Shown here: positions 53,201 through 64,000 of the stretch, one piece after another
Layout of the letters: every line of letters starts with the position of its first letter
How positions within the stretch are numbered: position 1 is the first letter of the stretch
From: Parelaphostrongylus tenuis
Taxonomy: Eukaryota; Nematoda; Chromadorea; Rhabditida; Metastrongylidae
Assembly (NCBI GenBank): GCA_019055375.1
Contig: JAHQIW010001340.1
Coordinates: 248,001-312,000 of the forward strand
DNA: 64,000 nucleotides
Reading direction: 5' to 3'
Notes under the pieces: model-generated
What the model saw: the letters and a program-made list of their open reading frames with translations, nothing else
The model's database searches: none
What the model was told of the DNA's origin: nothing
Translations under genes and position numbers: made by a program

Positions 53201-56200
53201 AAGAGAGTGTTAGGAAAGACGATTGAACCAGCTTCTTGCTTCCTGAGGCACCGCTTCACTAAGTTTCAAAAAGAAGCGTGTGAACCTTGAAATCTACATC
53301 GAATTATTCTTTGATCAAACCTCGGTACTTTTGCCACCTCGAAGACGAAAAGTGGCAACGCTAACTTTTTTTTCCTCATGAAATGTGGTTGAAAATGCAT
53401 TGTACCTCCATACATTGGAGTTAGGAGGAAAAGTAAGAAAGTTGAAGCAAAATTGCACGTTTCCTCTGTGAATTCCACATCTCTTTTAACAAATCAGCGT
53501 TTCATTAGGCCTGTTTCGGCTTGTTTCATTACTACACAAATTCAAAATTTACAGAGAATAAGTGTGTCAAATACGCATTCGGCACCTTGGTGACTCGACT
53601 AAATGATTTCTCAAATCCATCAAACATTGCACAAATGCAGTTGTTGTGGTTCTCGCTATAGAATCCTTTTCCAAAAAATCTTTTGTCCAATGAGGTGATC
53701 ACTCAACTAACAACGCTTGTGTGTTTTGTTTTTACGTTGATAAGAAACACGGGATTGTTATTTAACTTCAATCGGCTAAGGTTCCGATCCCCTCTTCTTC
53801 CTCAGAACTGGACTGACTCAAGTCAACTACCCACACTCGTTTGTCGCAGCCGTCTAGGCCTTCGTTGTCACATTGAGACAAATCTTCTCGAGTAGAGGAC
53901 CCTTCAAACGATGTGAATCATGATTCAAATGAAAGTCTGCTCACAATAATATTACTTCGCTGTGTACACACTATTTAACACTGACTGCTGCGAGATGAAT
54001 TGTTTACAGAGAAAAAAGTCATTGATAATAGATAATCAGCCTAGTATTAAGCGTCTTGTGTAAATCGCCATCCTCGAGGAAGCTACGTGTCAAGCGGTAA
54101 TCCAGTTAAGAAGATTCGATCCATTGCTACAGCGAAGATGCAAATCGCGAGGAGGAGCACTTGTAGGTATTCGATGAATCAATCCGGCAATGAGGCACTG
54201 TAACGTTAGCCGATTGAAGGTTAACAACCACTTCGTGTTAAAATCACACCGAGGTTAAATGGAAGTCGATCCACAAATGAATATACTATACTTTGCATGT
54301 GCTCACCATTCTTATACCTGTTGTTCTTGAACATGGAGAAAGATCGACAACTGAGACGATAGCCGACGAGTAGATAAAGCACTCTATCGCATTATCCAAT
54401 GAGATGTAACGATATCGGCGAGTGAGCAGTTGAAAAAACTGAAAAAACAGAGCTTGTCAGAGAGTACTTATCTTGAGAGGGTGATTGAGAGATAAATCTA
54501 AAATTCCTGCAAAACGTTTCTTATGTCAAATGAAACACGGCCTAAGAAGCAGATCAAAACTCTGAAATTTTACTTTTCCACATTGCTGATAATGAGAAAC
54601 ACCTCTAAGAACCTCTTTGAAAAGTTGTGCGATAGCCAGACTGATCACCACCCATTTGCACGTTAGCAGCCAACGTGGTCGGGTTAATTTCTGGAATTTA
54701 AACGTTTTGTTTCTATTTTTGCTTTCTATCTTAAGCTGATAGGGAGTTTGCTTATTTTCAACTTTCATAAAGGTCGTTTTATAGATTTCGAATGTAGATA
54801 GGTTGAATAGTTCCTGTGACCAACTTTCTGTTAACCTAGGCATTTTATTAGTTAATTGGTTTATCAATTTTTTTCTTGAGCACACACGAAGCTGTTGATA
54901 AAATCTCGCTTAAATACTGACCGCTGTTTCGATGACTTCACCTTTATTTGCCAAATATCATGATTAGGAATTGCTTTGCGAGCTCACTTGTTACCATTAT
55001 CAAAGACAGCACTTTATAAAAGGGAGCTAATGGATATTTTTACTCAATATAAAGCTGAAATAAGATAACATAAGAGCGGAACCGACAGTCGCCAGCTTTG
55101 TATCTCTGTTTCATTGATGTTAGTTCTTCTAAGCTAAAGTGTCAATTAAATATAATGAATGACAGCTGATTTTGGCAGCACTTATGGAAGACTGGTCCTC
55201 GACTGAATCTCAAGAGTTTGATGCGTATGAGAAATCAATTGTTTTGATCTGCCGTTCACATTAAGCGATGTAGATATGCTATTTCTATTGTTAAACTACG
55301 TATGTTTCAATTAAAGCATCGCGATGGTTCGATCGCACAGATACGGTTTATCAAGTTTTTAATCCGGCCGAGCTGGACTTATTAAATTAGGTCTATTTTT
55401 AAAGATACTTATACTGTTCTGATACAGCGACAGGTCAGCAATTTATAGTGAAGGCTAGATATGCATTTACTCACTTCTATCGACGCATATTGTTAGTCAA
55501 ACGTATGGCGCATTCCTCAGAAATTTTTTTAATGCTGAAAGCTTTATCAATCGTTCTTCATTCAAAAACCGGTCATGAAGTTCACTAATTTTTTGGTCTA
55601 TTTTGAGAAGCTTATGTCATAGAGTTATGGAGAAAAGGCGTAATACTTGAGTTATTTTCTGCGTAACAAACAGTGCACTCCTACTTTCTGCTAATGACCA
55701 AGCATTTGGTTAGAAGACAGTTTTTAGAGTACCGCAACTGTGTCAAAAACTCAAAATTCAAAGGCATGCCACGTTCAGAAGTTAAGCTGTTTTTGGTAGC
55801 TGTGGTTGATGCTTATCAGGGAGACACTGAGTGTTGAAGAAAACTTACAATACTGGAACATTCGGGTTCTCCAGCGACGAGGATCGTGGTGAGATCGACC
55901 AATTCGTTCCGATTCTCGTCGTAAACATTGAATGGGGCCGGCGTATGCGTGACGTACAACGTGTACGCGCCCAGGAACAGTAAATAGATTACAAGTGCTA
56001 TAAATGATGAATAAATTGTTGTGTATAATCCTAAGCAACTTATCTCAACTGTTTCATTCTTAGCATACTCATAGAGGGAATGAGTACCAATTATTGAGCG
56101 AACAGTGTCACACACGGTGCATAAGAGAAAAAGACTAAAACTTTGACGAAAGTGGTTTCTAGCAATCTAGACAAGCTAAGAGGAAGTTTGGCATTGAGCG

Positions 56201-59200
56201 AACTTGTACCAGAAACCATAGGACCTATGAAATAAGCCGGTCTCAAGATGGCTAGCTACCTCTTGATATACTAGGTTAGTGCAGATATAATCACCGTCTC
56301 ATATTTTCGGTTTTGCGATAATTGCGGCTTCTTGTTATGTTTCGAATCAAACAAAAAATTTCAACAATGCATAAGCCGCAATCACTTTTGCACCAAGCAT
56401 CTAGGCAATAGATAAAGTCAAGGAAGTGATTTCGAGCTCAACAAAAGTAAATGGTTTTTAAAATGTTGAGTAAGAAATGTCACTAAGCAAAGTTACAATC
56501 TCTACAGGTTGCGCCGTGCATTTGATTTGATGAAGTAATCGTAGAGCTTGTTGATTGTATGTGTGACCTATGCAGTAACTTGAGATGACTTCGTTTTGGT
56601 TCAGATCAATGTTTCTGTCTTTTCAGGAACAGTACGATACTAATTTGTGGAGCCCGCAGGGATGAAGGCTTTGTGAGGTGAGGGACCAGGGCTAAACCAA
56701 AAACCACATGTATGTTGCAATACACTTATATTGATAGCTCTGCAAAGGCTTTTGTAGCGAAGATACAATTCTTAATAGAAAGAATATGGGATCGTGAGCG
56801 TCTATTACTGTCTGACGACTATTTGAAAACAGACTTACAGATGGCTCTATAGTTAACCATTGAATAACCAAAAGATTGCTGTGATATCAGCAAAAGATGG
56901 ACCATGTTGCTTCAAACTCATACCCGTGAGCTTACGTATTATTTACCACACTATCAAGACCCTCATCCTGCCTTTCTCGCAGCCGTAATCAAACCCACTG
57001 GGTCAGCAGTCCATCCGTCAACAGGACTGCTGTGGAGGGACATAAATCGGTATGAACTTCAGTTAAAGTGAAGTTGTGGATAATCACAACTTATAACTTA
57101 ATTTATTGCCTATTTTCAAACGGGACGGTATTGTGTAAATACCACACATGAGGGGTGCTCAGAGAAAAGCATATCGAGGGCTTTGATTAGCGGAAAACTC
57201 GGTGAGCCCCTGAAAAAGTAGTCGCAAAATCGGAATCAGTTCAAGATCTGGGTTTTGCTTTTATCTTAGCACTCTTATGGATATATTTCACAGCGTTGCC
57301 TTTTGTCAATTAAGAATTGGGCAGTAAGTAGAGGTAAAAATTGTCATTCAGTAATCGGTTGCCATCTGGCATAAGTTAGAAGGTGAAAAAGTGTTTCACA
57401 AAAAGATATCATGCTATAAAACCTTCTCTGTACCTAGTTCGTACTACAAAACCCTCTATGAATCAAATTCTGACTTTTAAGAAAAAATTTATTAAGAATT
57501 TGGGTACCTATATGTTAGACGGCGGCAAATGAAAACCAATCATCTCATTCGCTGGACAAGAACTTTTCATAGGAGTGTTAGTAATCATTTGAAAAATTAA
57601 ATCTCTGGCTACACCTAAAGGTGGCTGGTTTTTCAAAGCGCCATTTTACAACGCTGTAATTCTTTTTTTTCTTATCTCGCTTTTTTGAAAAATCTTTTTA
57701 TAGCGCTGTGGGAGAAAGGAAAGGTTTGTGCTTTACACCTCGCTGGACAGAGCTCTTTCCTTGGACTATCAGTAGTCATTCGTTAGCGTAAGTATCAATG
57801 ATTCCAACGTTGTACCTATTTCCTGGAAATTCCGCTTAGCAGAGAAAATGCGATCGAGTTCTACATTTTCGGCGAGTTTGTTTACCGACTAGTCAGCAGG
57901 ACGGGGTAGGGGCGGGGCAGAGGCGATGCAATCGACAGCGTTTGACATTTTGTTATTCAATCAGGAATTTTCTCTCCGCTCTGAATGAAACCCCATATAT
58001 AGCAATTAACTTAGATACTGCAAAATTTTATTCTAGATTTTACAGAATTGTAAAAAGATCTTTTTCGAAAGCGGTCATGTGGGGTTGTAGCCACAAATCC
58101 AAGCTTTCTATTGATCGCTAACACTTCTATGAAAACATCTTGTCCAGAAAATAAAATCGGTTTTCATTTGCCGCCGTCTAACATATAAGTACCAAAATTT
58201 GTACGCAGCCATGGCTCCTTACTTGATTGCGTTGAGCTGAGTTACAACATTTCAAAGTCAGTCACTGCTTTGTTATTTACCTAAGCAACAAAGTTTTTTT
58301 TTGCGTGATGGTAAAAGTCAATCGGATGCTTATGAGTGTAAAATCGCAGAAGGACAAGTTTTTCTTCTTCTTCAGCCTTACCATGCTGCGCTCGTCGCAT
58401 ACGTGATAGTCTTCACTATACAAAACATTTCTCAGAATGTCGACATTAAGTTGGAGAAGCAGAGATTCTTGTTAAGCAAAACTGACAGTGGAATATGGCA
58501 TTCTTTGAAACTCAGTTAGCGTAGAGGGCTATCCGATCATGAGTTTGATCTTTTGGTGCACCAAGTGAAAGTTGAACACACAAGGAAATATTGACTGGTG
58601 AAAACCGAGCAAGAGGTTGCAATCATCTTTTTTCTAAATCCTAGGAGTTCAATGTAAAACAGGAATTAGCCGTCCTCTACCGATCAACACATTACTCTAA
58701 CGGAGATCCAGGACGTTCAGGGTGTCAAAGCTGTTATGCTGCTGCTAAAGGAACTGCTTGATTTATTCAGTCTGTATATCTTGGCTAAATCAATCGTTTT
58801 TACTGCGACTTGGAAGAGAGTGTAATGTATTTTTACCAAAACATGCCCAGTTGACTTCAAGTTCAATCGCCCACACTTCCATTCATTGACCAATTTCTTA
58901 CTCGGGTCAGCTATTTAAAGGTGGAGTACCACCATATATCGTAACTTAAAACAGAATTTTGTATATTAAAATTTATATAATATGTGTCAACGCCTTACTC
59001 ACCGAAATAATAAACGTATCTGCCAAGATTATTCCACTTGTGCTTTAGCAGAGCTAAAACCAACGGATGTGAAAGAAGAACTTCACATTTTGCCTAAAAT
59101 GATATAAGAAGTCAATTGAAATCCTCTTTTATTTGATGTTGTTACAAATATATATCCAATAATGTTGGCTAATGTGCAAGACTTCGAATGTCTGGCGAGA

Positions 59201-62200
59201 TTTGAACCCTTATTTCACGCTTTCCGAAGGCGCGCGCTAGCAATTGCACCACCGACGCACCGTTTTGCCATCGCTCTTTCTTCGACACAGTTGTACCAGT
59301 CTGTCAGCAACCATTCTAATTTTTGATTTTTTTCCCCATACTAAACTCCAATAGACTATACATATATTCAATATCTCTCAGCGCGACTAAGTCAATGCCA
59401 ATATTGGCTTGCCAGACCACACCGTTAACGGTTGGTTGCTAACAGATTAAAGAGTTGCGAATAGAAACAATGGTGACAAAATAGGCGTCGTGCGACGTAG
59501 TGCGACGCGTTAGAACGCACCTACGAAAAGAGTGAAATGCGGGTTCAAATCCCGTCCGATGTCCAAGGTTTTGTTTATCACTCAATATTATTTTGAAAGA
59601 CTGCAATAGATTTAGTAAATCCAAAAATAGGTCTTGATGCGCAATAATCTGAAACAAAAAGATTCACATTAGTTCAAAACTTTTAGAAAATTACACGAAA
59701 TTATCGCTCTTAATTATGTTTACCACCTGTTCACTCAACTTCAGTGTACGCCTGGCGCCATAGTGGATTAGATTCAATAGTAAACGACCTGAGGCTATTA
59801 TTATGTAGAGCTCGTTGTTCGTTACCAACCATCATTCTGAGCGGATGGTTTTTATAGACCACATCGTAATCGTCTGAGTAGGCCTTTGCTCCTTGCTTGA
59901 GAGTTCCATCGGCTTTGTACGGGCACACTGTTGACAGCAGTTCTAATTAATTTACATTAAAAACTGACATGCGAGTAACCTCTGCAGACGTTCATAAAGG
60001 CTTAATACGCTGCGGCTATCTTTCAATAAAAATAGTTAAAAAGATAAAAGACAAAATGAGAGATTGGGAACAGTCCATGAAGTTGTTATGTTTAGAATAA
60101 ATATGATTTACACTAGGCAAAACTGGAGAGATCGAGTGATAAATATGCTAATCGTTATCCTTTTGCAGTCATATCTGGCAAGTAATGGGAGGCATCTAGG
60201 TAGTAATGTGCTCAATAGGTTAACTTGCTCGTTACATTGTCGCTCTTTATTTTTTAGAAGGTCTTCAAGAGTAAGCAAAGCTTGACTTTTTATTTGTCTG
60301 TAGCTAAGATCCTCCACAGAATCGTTTCGTTGAGAAAAAAAAAAACCATTAAAAGGCTCACGCACTTGTTCCATCTTTTGATGGCATCATGTATGTATCG
60401 TCCAATAGTGTGAAATCGTATTCACAGAAAAACCACGGATCCTTTTGATTTTCTCCATAGTGCCTTGAATTTGAAAATTCCGCAAATTTATACACATTTT
60501 CAAAAACAATTGCACTACAATTGAAATATGTTACTATGAAGTTGGCTGCAGGTTGTGGTGATTCTACTAGACATCCGCACTTACCTGATGCATTTGTCGA
60601 ACACCTTTGCGGCAAGTTCAGGATACCTGCGGATGAGCTTCCTGATTGGTGTATCTCTCGCTATAGTGTGGCGTCCGATAGGCAACTCATCAACAGGTGA
60701 CAGAATATTCATCCAATTTTCAGATTCCAAAAGAGCACAAGCCACCTCTCTAAATTGAGCAATCTATCAGATTTTTTTGCGATCAAGGATTTTTTCTACA
60801 AGTCCTGAAAACAAGGCAATTCATTCTATAGTAGGATTCACGTTATACACCTTGGTCGTTGAAAAGTAACACTCATGGATGTTGTGTCGCTCAAGATCAT
60901 CGTTCTTAAGCAATACAAGACATAAAAGTAATCTTTTTCCACGCATTATCGCTGTCGGATTTTGTGAAAGGGACCAGCTTCGCGTTTACTATCATCAAAC
61001 GAAGTTGAGAATAAGAAAAGCTGGTACAACGTTCAAGAAGAGCTATTATCATTCCCGTTAATTTTTATTCAAAATTCAGGCAATCCTGTGGTAATGTGGG
61101 GCAAACGAAGATTATAAGATACTATATGGGCCAATAAGTGGTTCATGAAGAAGATGAAGAGGCTTAAAACATTCGGTTATGGTCGTGGTGCTTTTTCCTG
61201 CAGACTTTTGCAAACTCCTCTTCAGTAATGCACTGGTTTTTGAAAAGACTTGCTACTATCAAGAATGTGACACAGGAGTACTTTGGACTGTATCAAAGTG
61301 ATTTCCATCAAGTTTTCCTCAAATAGTCCACCCATTAGTTTTTACGTTAGTGCATAATTATAAGCGGCAATCATTGTTCACAATCATAGAAGTGTTTTAG
61401 GGCACTACCTATACGAATCTTTTTAGTTACTCATTTTATAAACGATTTCATAAAGTGGTTATGATTTTGCTTATTTCATCTTCTTTAAATAACTGCTGAC
61501 GGAACATACCGGTGATCGTGCTCGATGGCCAGATCGAGGGCGGTCTTGCCATCCTCGTCTCTCCTGTCGATGGTAGCGCCACGCTCCAGTAGCAGTCGTA
61601 CAATTGCATCATACCCGAGAGCCGACGCCAAGTGTAAAGCAGTCGAATCACTGAATTTTGACAAGTTCTATCGCACTCATTGACGTTGAATAAAATATTT
61701 ATGCTTCTCAGAAGTTGCTGAAATAACGAAATCTTCCTTGACTTGCACCAGGACCACGGAACAAAATGATGGTTGTCTGTGGTTGCTATGGCTCGGACTT
61801 GTCAAACCTCGTTGATGGCCGTGCAGATAATTATAAACGAAAACTCATCAGTGGAAGATATCTCAAAAGTAGTACAGAGTGGTAAGAAATGATAATAAAG
61901 CCATTTTAAAATAGATTTTACAGGTGTATTTGCCAAGTAGAATCGCTCCACGAGTGCACAATCGGGAAATGAGGTAATTTCCGTAACTTTTTTTTTGGGA
62001 ACTTTCGACACGGCAGTCATTTCCACTCCATCGCTGATGTTAGAGTCAGACAAATGAGCAATAGAGTGTCCGTGCCCATGAGACCCTTTCTTACATATGA
62101 AAATAACTCTAGTGTTCTCTAAAGTTTATGTCTTCGATCCGAAGCGCTTGTAGGGCAGTGTTTAGAGGTGCCCTGCTATTTAGGCGTAGTTTTCGGTTCG

Positions 62201-63030
62201 GTCCGTTAATCGAACTGATTGAGCCCATCGTCCATCCAAAGTCACTAAGTTAATGTCAGACTTATCTGAGTGGACAGGGGTTCTCGGTACTTTAACATGT
62301 TACCGTAAGTCACTGTAAGGGCGAGATATGTAATCTATCACCTCTAACGGTGCTTGGTAACGTCGAAGATATGGTGCATCTTTCAACGGCTAATTAACGT
62401 CAAACATTTTCTTCTTTATATTTTATATTTCTCGTTTCGACACTGAGGTCGAGCGTGAGGAAAGAACGCGGGACATCTGCTAGTTCGTCATCCATTTTGT
62501 ATTACTGCACCAGTAGCCAGTTGCCATATCTCCTTGGGTACACCGTCTCGCCCAATGCATAAATAATATGATCAAAATACATCACGTAAACTAGAAAGAG
62601 ACTCTAGTGGAAAACATTTATGCTTGTTTTGCAACACTGACCCATTCACTAAACTTTACCAGTTTTTAGTTTTATTAGAGTAGTCGTATATTCAACTGCC
62701 CATTTCTATTCTATGTTCTTATCTTTCACTTAGTCCAGAACCATACATGCCCACAGACAAAAATCACTAGCGGAATTTTCTAATTCAGAAAACTTATTAT
62801 TGACATCGTATTTCAAATCCTCAAGAATTGCTGACAAATGTCGGACGACAAAGATCCTGCAGACCTCTTGTCTTCCTTGTTCTCAATGGCTGCACCCTTG
62901 TCAAGCAGTTGACATACTGTGCCAAAATGACCTCCCAGTACTGCACACTGTAGTGCTGTGTGTTCATAGGAATTCCTAGCCTCGACGTCTGCTCCAGCAT
63001 CAAGAAGAACCTTCGTCGTCTCAGCTCGAC
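47097..63030 (-). CDS. trpa-1: TRPA-family cation channel (5' end beyond the window)
   Basis: TRPA channels are tetrameric plasma-membrane cation channels that respond to noxious chemicals, touch or temperature; C. elegans TRPA-1 acts in sensory neurons and intestine in cold responses and lifespan. Exons, high to low: 62865-63030, 61510-61650, 60585-60749, 60366-60514, 59830-59927, 59003-59093, 55849-56030, 54574-54690, 54307-54438, 52199-52278, 49630-49750, 49225-49413, 49057-49125, one or two unresolved near 48.2-48.4 kb, 47097-47267. Every junction among the listed exons from 63030 to 49057 agrees in phase. Order: at least three ankyrin repeats, linker, S1-S4, S5, pore, S6, TRP-like helix, coiled coil, stop. 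The rest of the ankyrin array and the start lie past 63030. Introns carry MITEs and SINEs. Confidence 0.9.
48775..48870. repeat. TA/TATG-rich microsatellite
   Basis: Alternating TATATA, CATATATATAC and CTATATATATG units in the intron between trpa-1 exons 49057 and 47267. They cause the Tyr/Ile/Met-rich minus-strand frames seen there. Confidence 0.7.
49057..52278 (-). CDS. trpa-1: trpa-1: S4, S5, pore and S6 exons
   Basis: 52199-52278 gives S4 (WQWLMAAVCAFLSWMNLLLL). 49630-49750 gives the S4-S5 linker and S5 (IYVVMFFDVLRTFSRFF). 49225-49413 gives the pore helix and filter (VLKTTVMMIGEFEF) and S6 (YLIFLFFCVIMTILLMNLL). 49057-49125 gives the TRP-like helix (VGLAVDDIKSVLEEARLKRL). In human TRPA1 the filter is MMLGD; here it is MMIGE, so the acidic calcium-binding position is kept as Glu. 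All junctions are in phase. This is the di-agnostic core of the family call. Confidence 0.92.
49868..49972. repeat. GC-rich hairpin in a trpa-1 intron
   Basis: AACGCCGCCAGCCCGCCTCG then TCGCGC on the left pairs with GCGCGACGAG and GGTAGGCGGCGTGTT on the right. It is far more GC-rich than the surroundings and lies just before a copy of the 57.5-kb MITE family. Confidence 0.6.
50030..50620. mobile_element. MITE, relative of the 57.5-kb element
   Basis: Left blocks ATATAGGAGTGTTGGTAACC and CTGGCTGCAG return inverted as GGCCTGTAGCACCAAG and GTCACTAACACTCCTGTG on the right. The GGAGTGTTAGTAA / TAACACT-CTAT-AAA core matches the 57.5-58.2 kb element. Intronic in trpa-1. Confidence 0.55.
51570..51650. 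repeat. (CA)n-(TA)n-(TTA)n microsatellite
   Basis: ACACACACACACACACAC, CTCTCTC, TATATATATATAT and TTATTATT runs follow each other directly and lead into the SINE head at 51655. Confidence 0.8.
51655..51800 (+). repeat. SINE, tRNA-derived, GCCGTGACCGAGTGG family
   Basis: GGAGTGCCGTGACCGAGTGG, then CCTCCAGATTGCAAGAAGAC and CAGCCAGTATTCTACG. The same blocks occur at 36.95 kb. It sits in a trpa-1 intron in antisense orientation. Confidence 0.65.
54307..59093 (-). CDS. trpa-1: trpa-1: pre-S1 helix and S1-S3 exons
   Basis: 59003-59093 encodes CEVLLSHPLVLALLKHKWN, the conserved LL-HPL-...LKHKW motif just before S1. 55849-56030 encodes S1 (FIALVIYLLFLGAYTLYV) and the extracellular loop. 54574-54690 encodes S2 (KWVVISLAIAQLFKEVL). 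54307-54438 starts FFQLLTRRYRYISLDNAIEC and contains S3 (FIYSSAIVSVVDL). Exon ends agree in phase, with 59003 leaving one base that completes Gly with 56030. The 56.0-59.0 kb intron contains a 740-bp MITE. Confidence 0.85.
57478..58215. mobile_element. MITE with about 120-bp inverted ends in a trpa-1 intron
   Basis: The left end contains GGTACCTATATGTTAGACGG, GGCAAATGAAAACC and TTTTCATAGGAGTGTTAG. The right end contains TAACACTTCTATGAAAAC, GGTTTTCATTTGCCGCCG and TCTAACATATAAGTACC, all in inverse order. The ~500-bp centre is GC-rich near 57900 and non-coding. A one-ended relative lies at 39690-39950. Confidence 0.7.
59190..59560. repeat. pair of tRNA-derived SINE pieces, opposed
   Basis: 59190-59275 (minus) carries box B GAAATAAGGGTTCAAATC and a GCGTCGGTGGTGCAATTG head. 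59478-59560 (plus) carries GTGCGACGTAGTGCGACG and GCGGGTTCAAATCCCGTC. The plus copy keeps a perfect box B and T loop, but its D and anticodon arms do not close, so neither is a working tRNA. Confidence 0.55.
60366..63030 (-). CDS. trpa-1: trpa-1: ankyrin repeats and post-ankyrin linker exons
   Basis: Exon 62865-63030 gives TTKVLLDAGADVEARNSYEH and TALQCAVLGGHFGTVCQLLD. Exon 61510-61650 gives TALHLASALGYDAIVRLLLE and KTALDLAIEHDH. Both carry the TALH/TALD and LLL-GA hallmarks of ankyrin repeats. Exon 60585-60749 closes the last repeat (REVACALLESENWMNIL) and moves into DTPIRKLIRRYPELAAKVFD. This is the TRPA signature where ankyrin repeats end and the membrane-proximal linker begins. Exon 60366-60514 adds FCEYDFTLLDDTYMMPS. 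In TRPA proteins this linker contains the electrophile-sensing cysteines in vertebrates. Here Cys occurs in FDKC and FFC but equivalence is not shown. Confidence 0.85.
62150..62345 (+). repeat. SINE, tRNA-derived, GGGCAGTGTTTAGAGG family
   Basis: Diverged box A, box B TTCGGTTCGGTCCG, tail ACCGTAAGTCACTGTAAGG. Sixth-family member with the copies at 27.7, 31.1, 31.6, 36.5 and 63.7 kb; antisense in a trpa-1 intron. Confidence 0.5.
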
Positions 63031-63594
63031 CTAAATCTATCAGCTCTTTGATGACTCGTACTTATTGATATAAAACAACTGCTACGTCACGTCGCCACTA
63101 TTTTCAATTATCTACCAATTTTTAGGGATAGTGGATATCGATAAGCGGTGAAACTAGCACTTTTGATTTCCATTAATGATAGTTTTTAGCTGGATGTCGA
63201 TGTGTCGTTAAGTTAATTGAGATAGAGGAGCTTAAATAATTGGCTCTGCATAGAGTATTAAGTGAAAAAATTCACTGCTAAGTTACATTCAAAAAAGCTC
63301 TGTGTATTGAATTTCTCTTACTAGTACAAGATGTTTCCAGCTTTCTGTGGTCTGTTCACTTCATCTTTAATAAGCATAGCTGTTAAATAAATGGAAAACT
63401 GTGTACTTGTCTTTGTTACACTTAGTGCAGCAACGTGCTGATCAAAAAACTTCTTTTATAATTCATGACACTCTATGAAAATTAGAAAAGCTGTTTGCTT
63501 TAATTTAATTCACGCCAGTTGGAAAATGGCTCTCATATTCATCGTCAGAGATGAAAAGCTATCAGGCACTTTCGCGATGGCTCACTTGCAGTAT

Positions 63595-63800
63595 GAAGGG
63601 ACATGCAGCTCAGTGGTCAGAGGTACTTTGCATCACACACAGATTCGGTTCTTAGCTCAATCTCACACCATGCTGACAAAGCCGTCCAATTTTCTAGGGT
63701 TGGCACATTCATTAAGTAATTATCTGCAAAGAGTGAAAACAAGGAGAGATACGATAAGTTACTGCAGGCAATCCTGCAGGCTAAATATGCATTCAGTGGT
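63595..63800 (+). repeat. SINE, tRNA-derived, GCAGCTCAGTGG family
   Basis: Box A CATGCAGCTCAGTGGTCAGA, decayed box B, and the conserved 3' block GCAGGCTAAATATGCATTCA. It explains the long plus-strand frame 63475-63876. It probably lies in the next upstream intron of trpa-1. Confidence 0.55.
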
Positions 63801-64000
63801 CTCAATAATGTTGGACCCTTTGATGTCCATTAGTACAGGTTCCGATGTCCACGATAGAGTCATTGTAGTCCTTTAAGATGATTTTCAAGCTCATCTGGCC
63901 CTTTAGGCCTTTTTCCGATTTTGTAAAATGAAGAATAGGACGGCAATCATAGGAAATTATTGGGATATCCCACAATTTCCTTCGCATTTCTACGCTTTTG

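Noticed and set aside
52837..53259. Overlapping frames on both strands in a trpa-1 intron
   Set aside because: They lie between S3 and S4 exons that join in phase without them; no channel motif.
59478..59560. Candidate tRNA gene on the plus strand
   Set aside because: Good T loop, but no D arm or anticodon arm can be folded.
61930..62050. Possible extra trpa-1 exon (SKVPKKKVTEITSFPD)
   Set aside because: Exons 62865 and 61650 join in phase and continue the ankyrin pattern without it; kept out of the model.
63475..63876. 133-codon plus-strand frame
   Set aside because: It runs through a tRNA-derived SINE and has no family match.
1..64000. CRISPR arrays, bacterial operons, rRNA
   Set aside because: No spaced direct repeats, no Shine-Dalgarno-led gene runs and no rRNA-like sequence were seen.

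Overview
The window is eukaryotic nuclear DNA from a nematode, most likely a rhabditid/strongylid parasite of the hookworm type. The evidence is small exons in canonical GT-AG introns with TTTCAG-like acceptors, an outron-like acceptor directly before a start codon, AT-rich introns, mariner and RTE relics, many tRNA-derived SINEs, and a recognisable TRPA channel gene. No bacterial operons, rRNA, clean tRNA genes or CRISPR arrays were seen. Exon models were built by hand from splice signals and reading-phase agreement; edges may be off by a base or two.

Layout. 0-3.1 kb: 3' end of a plus-strand gene (exons at 653, 932 and 2609, polyA signal near 3063). 6.6-7.0 kb: two phase-compatible minus-strand exons of an unidentified gene. 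9.1-12.3 kb: 3' half of a second unidentified minus-strand gene. 12.8-21.2 kb: repeats (RTE tails, mariner pieces, MITEs) with one small retroelement carrying a complete hammerhead ribozyme. 21.3-22.1 kb: two minus-strand exons of uncertain parent, followed by an internally deleted mariner. 23.1-35.2 kb: a complete minus-strand gene of about 25 exons encoding a coiled-coil protein of about 1,070 residues that ends in one membrane helix (tail-anchored). 35.3-47 kb: repeat country, including a 1.6-kb-arm palindrome (37.6-41.9 kb) and a 4.5-kb element with about 340-bp inverted ends (41.9-46.3 kb) that holds an inverted pair of hammerhead elements. 47.1-63.0 kb: a trpa-1 orthologue on the minus strand, with ankyrin repeats, S1-S6, pore, TRP-like helix and C-terminal coiled coil. 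Its 5' exons lie beyond the window.

The most unusual content is a short retroelement family with type I hammerhead ribozymes. One copy (16955-17015) has every conserved core base, a two-base-pair stem III and a 15-bp target-site duplication around its element. A second (37238-37300) is nearly intact, and two others are broken in different ways. The protein genes show no functional link to each other; repeats occupy most introns and intergenic space.
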